Positions 1-8,695 of a stretch of 64,000 nucleotides of DNA are shown piece after piece. The notes beneath the pieces are model-generated. The model ran no database searches. It saw only the letters and a program-made list of their open reading frames with translations, and was not told where the DNA came from. How positions within the stretch are numbered: the stretch's first letter is position 1; every line of letters starts with the position of its first letter. Source of the DNA: Bog-473 sp049513455 (GTDB taxonomy: Bacteria > Actinomycetota > Acidimicrobiia > Acidimicrobiales > RAAP-2). The position numbers and the translations under genes were made by a program. The stretch covers positions 1-64,000 of the forward strand of contig JBEKWB010000005.1 of assembly GCA_049513455.1 (NCBI GenBank), given 5' to 3'.

Positions 1-1122
1 GCCGAGCTACGTAGGGGTGTCCGTCGGCTCATAGGGGACGTGTCCCCCGAGCACCGCGTGCACGCGCTCGACGAATCCGAGACGTTCGACGACGATCTGT
101 TCCGGGCCCTGGCGGAGATGGGCATCCTGGGGATCGGCTTGAACGGCGCCGGCGACGTCCGGGACCAGCTGGTCGTGCTCGAAGAGCTCGGTGCCGGGCC
201 GACGTCGATGGCTGCGTTCCTCATCGCACAGTATGCAGTGGCCCAGGTGCTCCAGCGCTATGGCTCCAGCCCCACCCACCGGCGCGCCCTCGAACGGCTG
301 CTCGCCGGACAGGGCAGCGGTTCATTCGCGCTGTCGGAGCCGGACGGCGGCACCGACGTGGCCCGGGTCATGCAAACCACCGCCGTCCCCGATGGCGAAG
401 GAGGCTTCGTCCTCGCCGGCCACAAAATGTGGACCTCAGGAGCGGTCGAGGCCGACTGGATCATTGTCCTGGCTCGGACGTCGCCCATTGAGGGTTCGCC
501 GGTGAACGGGGTCACCATGTTCTTCGTCGAACAAGATTCTCCCGGCCTAGAAGTCACCACCATCGACACTATGGGCATCCACGGCATGTCCACGTGTCAC
601 GTCTATCTGTCCGATGTACGCGTCAGCGCCGAGAACGTGCTGGGCGAGGCCGGGAAGGGAATGCGCCAGGCCTTCGCCACGGTGAACCGCGAGGGACTTC
701 ATGCCGCCGCGGCCAGCATCGGGGTGGGCCGGGGCGCCCTGTCGCTGGCTGTCGAGTACGCCAGGGAGCGCAAGGTCTTCGACAAGGCCATCGGCTCGTT
801 CCAGGTGCCCCAGCACTGGCTGGTGGACGGGGCGGTGGCGCTCGAGTCGGCGCGAAGCCTGATGGCAAGGGCAGCCGAGGTGGAGGCTGGCGGCGGCGAC
901 GCCGGCAATCTTGCCTCCATGGCCAAGCTCGTCGCCTCCGAGACGGCGGTCGAGATCGCCCTGCGGGGCATGCAACTGATGGGGGGCATGGGCTACGCCC
1001 GAGAAGTGGCCATGCAGCGTTTCTTTCGGGATGGTCGTCTTTGGTGCTTTTCCCCTCTCACCAACGAGATGGTGCGCAACAGCCTCGGTGCACGACTGTT
1101 GGGACTCCCCCGGTCTTTCTGA
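1..1122 (+). CDS. Acyl-CoA dehydrogenase (5' end outside the window)
   Basis: FAD-dependent alpha,beta-dehydrogenation of an acyl-CoA. The frame is open from base 1, and the residues before the GTG at 40 (VRRLIGD) look like the usual N-terminal helix, so the true start probably lies upstream. Counting from position 40, the flavin-site motif ALSEPDGGTD is at about residues 97-106 and the C-terminal helix GGMGYAREVAMQRFFRDGR is at about 315-333. The family normally carries an EGT triplet near the C-terminus, whose Glu is the base in medium-chain enzymes. Here the aligned stretch reads FSPLTNE, so the base must sit elsewhere, as in isovaleryl-type enzymes, or the enzyme is atypical. The substrate cannot be assigned. 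The CoA-transferase and oxidoreductases downstream suggest a beta-oxidation-like catabolic pathway. Confidence 0.88.
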   Translation, partial: AELRRGVRRLIGDVSPEHRVHALDESETFDDDLFRALAEMGILGIGLNGAGDVRDQLVVLEELGAGPTSMAAFLIAQYAVAQVLQRYGSSPTHRRALERLLAGQGSGSFALSEPDGGTDVARVMQTTAVPDGEGGFVLAGHKMWTSGAVEADWIIVLARTSPIEGSPVNGVTMFFVEQDSPGLEVTTIDTMGIHGMSTCHVYLSDVRVSAENVLGEAGKGMRQAFATVNREGLHAAAASIGVGRGALSLAVEYARERKVFDKAIGSFQVPQHWLVDGAVALESARSLMARAAEVEAGGGDAGNLASMAKLVASETAVEIALRGMQLMGGMGYAREVAMQRFFRDGRLWCFSPLTNEMVRNSLGARLLGLPRSF

Positions 1123-1136
1123 CCCGACCGTCTTGA

Positions 1137-1862
1137 TCAGGGAAGCTTCCCCGTCGTAAGCCCTGATTGCGGGGCGGCGCACATCAGCGTGTTGCGCCAA
1201 TCCCGCACCAACCCCTGCGTGTGAAGCCGCCACCGGGCCACATCGGGGTCCGACTCGTAGGCGATCTCTACATCGGCCCAGCCGTCCCACGTCTGGATGG
1301 CCCAGATGCAGATGACCTCCGAGTCGTTGACCATCGCCGTACGGAAGGCACCTACCAGGTGAAGCCCGAGACGCTCGGCCACGGGTAGCCAGTGTTCGCG
1401 CAGGAGAGCCAGGTATGTCCGGGCCTGCCCCGGGACGACCTGGACGATCTCGTGGTAGTAGACCGCTGGGCGTTTCGTCGCCGCTACCAGTTGTTCGGCT
1501 GTCGGCGAGTAGGACGCGGGCACTACCACTCGGTCGTGCCCGCCCCGGCGTAGTGCCACCGCCTCGCCCCACCAGCGTTCAAGCGACGGATCCTGCAGCT
1601 TGGGATTGGTCAGCTCGCGCTCGAAGTTGGCGGCCAGCCCGTGCCAGCCGTCGAGCTCCCACATCAGCACCACCTCGGGCCAGGCCCCGGTGCTCCCTAC
1701 GGTGCCCCAGATCCCGAAAGACAGCATGTTGCGCTCGACCCGCCCCACCGGACACCAGTTGACGGCCACATGTTCCATGTACCGCTGTCGATTCTGGTCG
1801 CGGATGGCCACCAGCTCATGGATGTACACCTTGCCATTGCGTGCGTCGTTCGCCATCGCCAT
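1137..1862 (-). CDS. NIPSNAP-like protein, two ferredoxin-like repeats
   Basis: A 241-residue protein made of two similar halves. The first begins near KVYIHELVAIRDQNRQRYMEHV and the second near VYYHEIVQVVPGQARTYLALL (about residue 134). Each half has the pattern of a dimeric alpha-beta barrel unit, an initial strand, a helix with a conserved Arg-Tyr, then a W-rich strand, as in NIPSNAP or EthD-like proteins. No catalytic residues can be named. Such proteins often sit in acyl-CoA and terpenoid or steroid catabolic clusters, which suits the neighbouring acyl-CoA dehydrogenase. It converges on that gene with a 14-base gap, and its start diverges from the MDR gene at 2138 across about 275 bases in which I see no recognisable site. 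The function is unknown. Confidence 0.7.
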   Translation of the reverse strand: MAMANDARNGKVYIHELVAIRDQNRQRYMEHVAVNWCPVGRVERNMLSFGIWGTVGSTGAWPEVVLMWELDGWHGLAANFERELTNPKLQDPSLERWWGEAVALRRGGHDRVVVPASYSPTAEQLVAATKRPAVYYHEIVQVVPGQARTYLALLREHWLPVAERLGLHLVGAFRTAMVNDSEVICIWAIQTWDGWADVEIAYESDPDVARWRLHTQGLVRDWRNTLMCAAPQSGLTTGKLP

Positions 1863-2137
1863 CCTTTCGGTCGACGAGAAACTACCAACGACCGCCAGCC
1901 ACTGTGTGGGCGAACGCCCGCGAGAACCTTGGCCTACTGTGGGTCACGTATGGGGTCCGTCGGTTCCCGTGAGCGCCGTCCGCGACGTGCCGAGTCGGCG
2001 GAGAGTTTGCCTTCCAGAGTGGCAATTCGCGCCAGATTTACAGTGTAACGTCCGGCCCAGTGGGAACAGATGAGAAAGAGGGGCCGAGTGGCCTGGGACT
2101 TCGAGACTGAACCAAAATTCGACGCTGCGGGTATGGC

Positions 2138-3154
2138 ATGAGTGCGTCAACCTATGTAGCCATGGAGATGGCAGGTCCGGGAATTCCGCCGGGACCAGTC
2201 GAAAGGATCGTTCCAGATCCCGCAGCGAATGAAGCAGTGGTTCGCGTCCACGCCTCGAGCATGAACTTCCATGACGTCGTCAACTTGATGGGGTTCCTGG
2301 ACGGCCCGTGGCCCCGGGTGCCGATGTCGGACGGCGTAGGGGACGTTGTCTCGATCGGCGACCAGGTGACAAACGTCGGCATCGGAGATCGTGTCATCGG
2401 TGCGTTCCATCCAAGCTGGATCGACGGCCGTCCCACTCGCGAAAACAAGCGGGAGACGCCGGGCGACTCGCGGGACGGTTGGCTGCAGCAGTACCAGCTA
2501 TTCCCTGCGGATGGCCTCGTTCATGTGCCGGCCTATCTCACCAACCACGAAGCAGCCACGCTGCCGTGCGCGGGAACCACCGCATGGAGCGCGCTGGAGA
2601 TCGGACATATCGGCGCCGGGGATGTTGTCGTCACACAAGGCACGGGCGGCGTGTCGCTGTACGCTCTGCAGCTCGCCAAGGCCCGAGGGGCGACGGTGAT
2701 CCTGACGTCGTCGTCGGACGAGAAGCTGGAGGTCGGCCGGACCCTCGGTGCCGACCAGCTCATCAACTACTGCTCCACCCCCGATTGGGAGCACGAGGTG
2801 CGGAAATTGACCGAGGGACGTGGTGCCGACCTGGTGGTGGACCTCGGTGGTCAAGACACCCTGGGCCGGTCGGTCAAGGCAACCCGGGTGGATGGCGCAG
2901 TCGCCATCATCGGCGTACTCAGTGGCTTCGGGATGGCATCCATTTCCGTCTCTGACGCGATGATGAACAACATCCACCTTTCGGGGATCACGGTGGGGAG
3001 CGTCCGAGCCCACGCCGGCCTCTGCACGGCAATGGAGCGGGCCCACATCCATCCGCACATCAGTCATCGACTGAACTGGGACGAAATGGCCGAGGCGACG
3101 AGCATCATGCAGGCGGGGCAACACATTGGCAAGATCGTCATCGACATTCCATGA
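2138..3154 (+). CDS. Zinc-independent MDR alcohol dehydrogenase / quinone oxidoreductase
   Basis: A 338-residue medium-chain dehydrogenase/reductase. The N-terminal GroES-like domain covers about 1-130. The Rossmann domain starts at about residue 160 and carries the nucleotide loop QGTGGVSLYALQLAK at about 167-181. The catalytic zinc Cys of classical alcohol dehydrogenases is replaced (HASSMNFHD) and no structural zinc Cys cluster is visible, so it belongs with the quinone-oxidoreductase-like NAD(P)H enzymes that act on enones or similar substrates. It is the first gene of a co-directional run (MDR, SDR, CaiB, amidohydrolase) and is separated from the SDR by 54 bases holding a good ribosome site (AAGAGGAGG). 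The substrate is unknown. Confidence 0.85.
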   Translation: MSASTYVAMEMAGPGIPPGPVERIVPDPAANEAVVRVHASSMNFHDVVNLMGFLDGPWPRVPMSDGVGDVVSIGDQVTNVGIGDRVIGAFHPSWIDGRPTRENKRETPGDSRDGWLQQYQLFPADGLVHVPAYLTNHEAATLPCAGTTAWSALEIGHIGAGDVVVTQGTGGVSLYALQLAKARGATVILTSSSDEKLEVGRTLGADQLINYCSTPDWEHEVRKLTEGRGADLVVDLGGQDTLGRSVKATRVDGAVAIIGVLSGFGMASISVSDAMMNNIHLSGITVGSVRAHAGLCTAMERAHIHPHISHRLNWDEMAEATSIMQAGQHIGKIVIDIP

Positions 3155-3208
3155 CCAACACGGAGCACACCGCGGGAGTCGACGGTCGACGAAGAGGAGG
3201 ATCCTGAA

Positions 3209-4054
3209 ATGCCCGAACCGCTGACCATCACCCTCGAGGGTCGAACCGCGCTGGTGACCGGGGGCGGAACGGGCATCGGGAAAGCCTGCGCAGGGGCCAT
3301 GGCCCGCCTGGGGGCCGTGGTCACGATCGCCGGGCCGGATGCAGCAATTCTCGAGCAAGCCGCTGAGGACCTGAGGTCCGACGGCACCGTACGGTTCGTA
3401 CGGGCGGACGTGACCGAGGAGGATCAGGTGGCGGCGGCAGTCGATGCGGCCGCAGCCGGAGGACGGTTGGACATCGCCCTCGCCAACGCCGGCACCGGGT
3501 TCCCGGGGTCGCTGCTCCACCTCTCCAAGGAACACTGGATGGTGCCGGTGGGTGTCAATCTGCTGGGCACCGCATTCACCATCAAGCACGCCGCCAGGAA
3601 GATGCTGTCGAGCGGTGGGTCAATCATCACGGTGTCCTCGGGGGCGAGCTCCAGATTGACGAGATTCATGATGAGCTACTCGGTGACCAAGGCAGCGGTC
3701 GATGAGCTCACCCGGGCCGCGGCCCAGGAACTGGGGCCCTTCGGCATCCGTGTGAACTGCATCCGCCCGGGATGGATCGAGACCGAGGCTCTGGCCGCTG
3801 CGGCAACCGGTTCCAACAGGAGCCACGCGCTGGCGCAGACGCCACTCGGCCGACTCGGTGAGGTGGAAGACGTGGCCCGGGCCGTGATCTATCTGGCGTC
3901 GGATCAATCGGAGTGGGTCACCGGCCAGCTCCTCAACGTCTGCGGTGGGTTCAATCTGATCCCTCCCAGCATGGATCTGGAACGCTCGGCCCGGGCACTG
4001 TTCCCCGACGAGATGGCGCGGGATTTCGGCAACCCCCCGGGCCTGGAAGCGTGA
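3209..4054 (+). CDS. Short-chain dehydrogenase/reductase
   Basis: A classical SDR of 281 residues. The cofactor loop TGGGTGIGKAC is at about residues 17-27, the NAG-type motif (LANAGTG) at about 92, the catalytic Ser in VSSGASS at about 145, and the YxxxK pair in YSVTKAAVDE at about 156-160. The C-terminal WVTGQLLNVCGGF is the usual tetramer segment and is followed by about 30 extra residues. It oxidises or reduces a hydroxyl/keto group with NAD(P). The ATG has a strong ribosome site (AGGAGGATCC). Its stop overlaps the GTG start of the CoA-transferase (GTGA), indicating translational coupling and probably a shared pathway. Confidence 0.9.
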   Translation: MPEPLTITLEGRTALVTGGGTGIGKACAGAMARLGAVVTIAGPDAAILEQAAEDLRSDGTVRFVRADVTEEDQVAAAVDAAAAGGRLDIALANAGTGFPGSLLHLSKEHWMVPVGVNLLGTAFTIKHAARKMLSSGGSIITVSSGASSRLTRFMMSYSVTKAAVDELTRAAAQELGPFGIRVNCIRPGWIETEALAAAATGSNRSHALAQTPLGRLGEVEDVARAVIYLASDQSEWVTGQLLNVCGGFNLIPPSMDLERSARALFPDEMARDFGNPPGLEA

Positions 4055-6450
4055 GCCGCCCGGGAGGCCCCACCGTGCTCCCCCTCGCTGGTGTCCGGGT
4101 CCTCGACCAAACCGATGAGTGGGGCGAGCTCGCCTCCCGCCTCCTGGGGGACCTTGGAGCCGACGTCATCCGCGTGGAGCCGGTCGGTGGGTCCCATTCC
4201 CGGCACGCCGCGCCAGTTCGGAAGGGGATCTCCCTCGGATGGGTGTTCCGGAACGGAGGCAAACGAGTCCTGGAGCTGGACACGACCCAACACGGCCGGT
4301 CGGAGCTTGACCGGCTCCTCACCGATACCGATGTCCTGGTCACCTCCAGACCGATCGGCGACGACATCCTTGATCGCTTCCCAAACCTCGTCGTTCTCGT
4401 CATCACCCCCTACGGCCTGACCGGTCCCTATGCCACCTGGCAAGCCACGGACGCCGTCATCGCCGCGACCGCCGCCCAGGCTTTCAAGGCGGGGGCGTCG
4501 GACCGTGAGCCGCTGCCTCCGCCGGGCAGGTTCTGCGACCACGTCGCCTCCGCGACCGCCGCGTTTGCGGTGCTCTGTGCACTTCGTCATCGCAACGTAA
4601 ACGGGGTCCGCAGCGTGCTGGACTTCTCGGTGAACGAAGCCGTGGCGCAGATGTCGGACTGGTCGCTTCCCAACGGAATCGCACGAAAGCAGGCGGGGCT
4701 CCCGGTGGAATCCCGGCACGGATCCGGACCCGTCTATCCGGTGTTCCGCTGCCGCGACGGCCATGTCCGCCTGATAATCCTCTCGCCGCGCCAGTGGCAC
4801 GCCATGCGCGCCTGGCTGGGCGAGCCCGACTACCTGCAGGATCCCGACCTGGACGGATTCGTTGAACGGCTCCAGCTTTCCGAAGCGGTGCTCAATCCGC
4901 TTTACCGGACGTTCTTTGCCGACCGTGACATGGATGCCGTCTGCGTCGAGGCGCAACGTCGAGGAATCGTCTGCACCCCGGTCTACTCCGCTGCCGAGGT
5001 GCTTGCCTGTGACCATCTCCGAGCCAGGCACACCTTCGTCACGGCTGAGATCGCGCCCGGGTTAATGCCTGCGCTCCACGCCGGGTTCTTCGAAATCCAA
5101 GGCAATCGCGTGGGACCCTCCTGGACCAACCCTTTGCCGCAACCCGGCGAAACGGACCCGGCGGTGGTAAAGCCCCCTTCGATCGCCAGATCGAAGGACC
5201 ACGCCCATACCGACCCGATGCCAGCCGCGCTCGCGGGACTACGAGTGCTCGACTTCGGTCACGGGGCGGTCGGAGTGGAGATCGGCCGGATGTTCGCCGA
5301 GTTCGGCGCCGACGTGATCAAGGTTGAGTCGCGCGCGTACCCCGATTTCATCAGACTTCAAACCGGTCGGGAGAACACGCCATCCTTCACGTCGTCCAAT
5401 CGCTCCAAACGAAGCCTTGGTGTGAACGCCAAGACCAGGCGCGGTCTTGATCTTCTCCTGCAACTCGTTGCGCAGTCCGATCTGGTCATCGAGAACAACG
5501 CGGTGGGAGTCATGGATTCGCTCGGTCTCGGATTCGAGAGCCTCGGTCACGTCAACGCGGACATCGTCATGGTCTCGAGTCAACTCATGGGCTCGACCGG
5601 TCCATGGGCACAGTGGCGGGGATATGGCCCAAGCACCCTCGGCCCCTCCGGAGTCCTGTCACTTTGGGACTACGCAGATACCGCCGACCCGACGGGAGGA
5701 GGCACCATATTTCCGGACCAGTTCGTCGGCCGACTGGGGGCGGTGGCCGCACTGGCCGCACTCATCGGCCGAGAGGGTGGCACCACCCCGGGAGTCCACA
5801 TCGAGGTCGCGCAGATTGAGTGCGCAGTCGGGGTGATCGGGGACCTCCTGGCTGCCGAATCCGTCGACCCGGGCTCCGTGCAGCCCGTAGGAAGCAACCA
5901 CGAATCACTGTCCCCGTGGGGTACATACCCCTCCTCTGGATACGACCAGTGGGTGGTGATCAACTGCAGGGACGAACGCGATTGGTCCGGCCTCGTCAGG
6001 GCTTCCGATGGCGTGCTGGATGAGTGGTCTTACGAGGCGGTGCTCGGGGACAGGCACGGCACTGTCAACCGACAGCTGGCGATCTGGACGAGCAGCCTTG
6101 AGAAGCAGGAGGTCGCCCGTCGCTGCCAACGCGAAGGTGTCCCCGCCGGACCTGTCCTTTCTGGCGCCGAGCTCGCCACCGATTCCCACTTGAACGCACG
6201 GCACTTCCCCGTGGAAATCGACCAACCCGACCTTGGACCCATGATCCTCGAGGGTCCGGCCTGGCACGCCGACGCAATGCCCCCGCCGATCTACAAACCG
6301 GCCCCGACGATCGGCCAGCACACGGTCGAGGTGGCTCGTGGACTACTCGGGCTGGATGACGCGGCAATCGAGGAACTGTTCGATACGGGCGTACTCGAGT
6401 CCACGGCCCCTCCAGGCGAGCCGGACACAGCTACCATTGAGGCGCCATGA
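4051..6450 (+). CDS. Tandem (two-domain) CaiB/BaiF family III CoA-transferase
   Basis: A 799-residue fusion of two family III CoA-transferase units. Each opens with the family signature: LPLAGVRVLD at about residue 10 and PAALAGLRVLDFGHG at about 390, followed by GADVIRVEP and GADVIKVES. Single-domain members are about 380-420 residues and dimerise, so the fusion probably folds as an intramolecular heterodimer. From memory of formyl-CoA transferase, the catalytic Asp aligns with Glu in both halves (SVNEAV and AQIECAV); an alignment is needed to confirm this. I chose the GTG at 4051 because it overlaps the SDR stop. The frame is open further upstream, but that extension is low-complexity. The C-terminus overlaps the amidohydrolase start (ATGA). 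Likely role: moving CoA between carboxylic acids in catabolism. Confidence 0.88.
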   Translation: MSRPGGPTVLPLAGVRVLDQTDEWGELASRLLGDLGADVIRVEPVGGSHSRHAAPVRKGISLGWVFRNGGKRVLELDTTQHGRSELDRLLTDTDVLVTSRPIGDDILDRFPNLVVLVITPYGLTGPYATWQATDAVIAATAAQAFKAGASDREPLPPPGRFCDHVASATAAFAVLCALRHRNVNGVRSVLDFSVNEAVAQMSDWSLPNGIARKQAGLPVESRHGSGPVYPVFRCRDGHVRLIILSPRQWHAMRAWLGEPDYLQDPDLDGFVERLQLSEAVLNPLYRTFFADRDMDAVCVEAQRRGIVCTPVYSAAEVLACDHLRARHTFVTAEIAPGLMPALHAGFFEIQGNRVGPSWTNPLPQPGETDPAVVKPPSIARSKDHAHTDPMPAALAGLRVLDFGHGAVGVEIGRMFAEFGADVIKVESRAYPDFIRLQTGRENTPSFTSSNRSKRSLGVNAKTRRGLDLLLQLVAQSDLVIENNAVGVMDSLGLGFESLGHVNADIVMVSSQLMGSTGPWAQWRGYGPSTLGPSGVLSLWDYADTADPTGGGTIFPDQFVGRLGAVAALAALIGREGGTTPGVHIEVAQIECAVGVIGDLLAAESVDPGSVQPVGSNHESLSPWGTYPSSGYDQWVVINCRDERDWSGLVRASDGVLDEWSYEAVLGDRHGTVNRQLAIWTSSLEKQEVARRCQREGVPAGPVLSGAELATDSHLNARHFPVEIDQPDLGPMILEGPAWHADAMPPPIYKPAPTIGQHTVEVARGLLGLDDAAIEELFDTGVLESTAPPGEPDTATIEAP

Positions 6451-7673
6451 CCAACGACACCACCCCACGGCTGGGCAGCACGACGCCTCTGCCTCGCATC
6501 ATCAGCGTCGACGACCACGTGGTCGAGCCGCCCCACCTCTGGGACACCTGGCTGCCGCGAAAATACCGTGACCGGGGGCCTAGATCCGAGCGACGAGGCA
6601 TCGGTGAGATGGAGCACATCGGTGGAGGTACCTACCGCCAGACCTTCGACCCCGACGGGCCTTTAGCGGACTGCTGGGTTTATGAGGATCTCGTGTACAT
6701 CAACAAGCGGCACGTGGCCGCGGTCGGGTTCGACCGCGACGATATGACCATGTCCCCCATCACCTACGACGAGATGCGACCGGGCTGTTACGAGCCCAAG
6801 GCTCGCATCGCCGACATGGAGTCCAACTGGGTGGAGGCCAGCCTCTGCTTCCCGACCTTCCCCCGCTTCTGCGGGCAGACCTTCCTCGAAGCAAAGGATC
6901 GAGAGCTGGCCCTGGCATGTGTGCTGGCCTACAACGACTGGATGGTCGACGAGTGGTGCGGCGACAGCGACGGCCGACTCATCCCTCTCTGCATCATTCC
7001 CTTGTGGGACGTCGAGCTGGCGGCTACCGAGGTGCGGCGCAACGCGGCCCGGGGCGTTCGGGCCGTCTGCTTCAGCGAGATCCCGCCCCATTTGGGACTA
7101 CCCAGCATCCACAGCGGAGCCTGGGATCCCTTCTTCGCCGCCTGCGAGGAGACCCGCACGGTCGTGTGCATGCACATCGGATCGTCATCCAAAATGCCGG
7201 CGACGTCGGCCGACGCGCCGGTTGCCGTGGCGGCGACGCTCAGCTTCGGCAACGCCATGTCCTCTCTGTGTGACTTCCTCTTCTCCGGCGTCCTCATCCG
7301 CTACCCCACGTTGATCTTGGCCTATTCGGAAGGGCAGATCGGCTGGCTTCCCTATATCCTCGAGCGGGCTGATGATGTCTGGCGGGAGCATCGGGCTTGG
7401 GGTGAGGTGAAGGAGGTGGTGCTCGAACCACCCTCGACCTACTTCCGACGCCAGGTCTATGGCTGCTTCTTCCGCGACCAGCACGGCCTGGACTCGCTCG
7501 ACGCCATCGGGGCTGATCGCATCACATTCGAGACCGACTACCCGCACACCGACTCAACCTGGCCTGAAACGCGCTCGGTGGCCGAGCAGATGGTGCGCAA
7601 TCTGAGCGATGCTGACGTGTACAAGATCATGCGCGGCAATGCCATCGAAATGCTCAGTCTGGATCGCTCATGA
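6447..7673 (+). CDS. Amidohydrolase-2 family metal-dependent hydrolase/decarboxylase
   Basis: A 408-residue TIM-barrel amidohydrolase. The N-terminal metal motif appears as ISVDDHVVEPP (about residue 20-30), in place of DxHxH, which is common in this actinobacterial subgroup. The C-terminal motif FETDYPHTDSTWP (about 360-372) contains the conserved Asp and His. These proteins are related to aminocarboxymuconate decarboxylase and hydrolyse or decarboxylate ring-cleavage-type substrates. The start overlaps the CoA-transferase stop by four bases, so the two are translationally coupled and the hydrolase probably acts on the acid handled by that enzyme. The exact substrate is not readable from sequence. 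Confidence 0.87.
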   Translation: MTNDTTPRLGSTTPLPRIISVDDHVVEPPHLWDTWLPRKYRDRGPRSERRGIGEMEHIGGGTYRQTFDPDGPLADCWVYEDLVYINKRHVAAVGFDRDDMTMSPITYDEMRPGCYEPKARIADMESNWVEASLCFPTFPRFCGQTFLEAKDRELALACVLAYNDWMVDEWCGDSDGRLIPLCIIPLWDVELAATEVRRNAARGVRAVCFSEIPPHLGLPSIHSGAWDPFFAACEETRTVVCMHIGSSSKMPATSADAPVAVAATLSFGNAMSSLCDFLFSGVLIRYPTLILAYSEGQIGWLPYILERADDVWREHRAWGEVKEVVLEPPSTYFRRQVYGCFFRDQHGLDSLDAIGADRITFETDYPHTDSTWPETRSVAEQMVRNLSDADVYKIMRGNAIEMLSLDRS

Positions 7674-7689
7674 ATGGGGTCGGCCGAGC

Positions 7690-8553
7690 TCAGACTGGTA
7701 TTTGACCCGATAACGCCGCATCGATGGGCGCATCTCCGAAACGCTTTCGAACAAGCGCTTCGAGGTACGGAGCCCTGGTCAACTCATTGCCTCCTTCGAT
7801 GCCGAAGCTCTGACCGGTCACCCACGACGACTCCGGACCGGCGAGGTATCTGACACCAGCGGCGATATCGTCGGGTACACCGGTACGTCCGAGCGGCTTC
7901 TCCGCAACAAACTGGGCCATGACCGATTCGTTCTTGAACAGACCATCCTTGGTGGCCTCCGTTTTCACCAATCCGGGCCGGACGGCGTTCACACGGACGT
8001 GAAGCGGTGCGAGCTCGAGGGCCGCACCACGCACCAACCCCTCGACACCAGCCTTCGAGGTGTTGTAGGTCGTCAGGAATGGCCACGGGATCTTGGCTGC
8101 GTCAGAGGAGATGCACACAATCGACCCCCCGCCGCCGTTCGTCATGTGAGGGGTGGCATGACGGATGACGAGAAACGCCGACACGATGTTGCGCCTCATC
8201 TCTTCGAGCACCTCGTCCCCATCGAACATCAAGAGCGGCTTCATCGTCCCACCGCCTACCACCGAGACGGCGATGCCGAGACGGTCCGCCAACCCCGCCG
8301 TAGCGGCGAAGGCGAGCCCCAACGCCTCCTCGTCCAGGGCGTCGCCAACCGTGTACTCAACCGTGGCCGCGGTCCCGACCGCGGCCAAGATGTCGTCACG
8401 CGCCTTGGCAAGCGTCGCCTCCGTCCGGCCCATGATCATCACCGCGGCGCCGTCGCGCGCCAGCCAGGCCGCTGACGCTCCGCCGATGCCTCCACCTCCC
8501 CCCGTGATTAGTGCGGACATTCCTGCAAGTGGCTTCTCTGTCTGCCCCGCCAT
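7690..8553 (-). CDS. Short-chain dehydrogenase/reductase
   Basis: A 287-residue SDR. The cofactor loop ITGGGGGIGGASAA is near residue 16, the catalytic Ser is in CISSDAAKI, and the YxxxK motif is in TYNTSKAGVEG. The C-terminal segment SWVTGQSFGIEGG is typical. The frame is open far upstream, but the ATG at 8553 is chosen because it lies directly before the folded domain and has a G-rich ribosome site about 7 bases ahead. It points away from the second SDR at 8696; the 142-base gap would hold both promoters. Substrate unknown; its neighbours suggest oxidation of a hydroxyacyl intermediate. Confidence 0.88.
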   Translation of the reverse strand: MAGQTEKPLAGMSALITGGGGGIGGASAAWLARDGAAVMIMGRTEATLAKARDDILAAVGTAATVEYTVGDALDEEALGLAFAATAGLADRLGIAVSVVGGGTMKPLLMFDGDEVLEEMRRNIVSAFLVIRHATPHMTNGGGGSIVCISSDAAKIPWPFLTTYNTSKAGVEGLVRGAALELAPLHVRVNAVRPGLVKTEATKDGLFKNESVMAQFVAEKPLGRTGVPDDIAAGVRYLAGPESSWVTGQSFGIEGGNELTRAPYLEALVRKRFGDAPIDAALSGQIPV

Positions 8554-8695
8554 GTCATCCCCCCTACTGCGCTCGCGATGTCCCCCGAAGCATAAGCCCA
8601 GGACGGCATGGCGCTCAATCCACGTTCTCGCTATCCTCCTTCCGATGAAGGATTGACCTTCGCGATCTGTACTGAGCACATCTCGGAGGAGTATT

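Noticed and set aside
547..1572. 341-residue open frame on the minus strand
   Set aside because: It spans the acyl-CoA dehydrogenase and the NIPSNAP-like gene in another frame, with no recognisable features.
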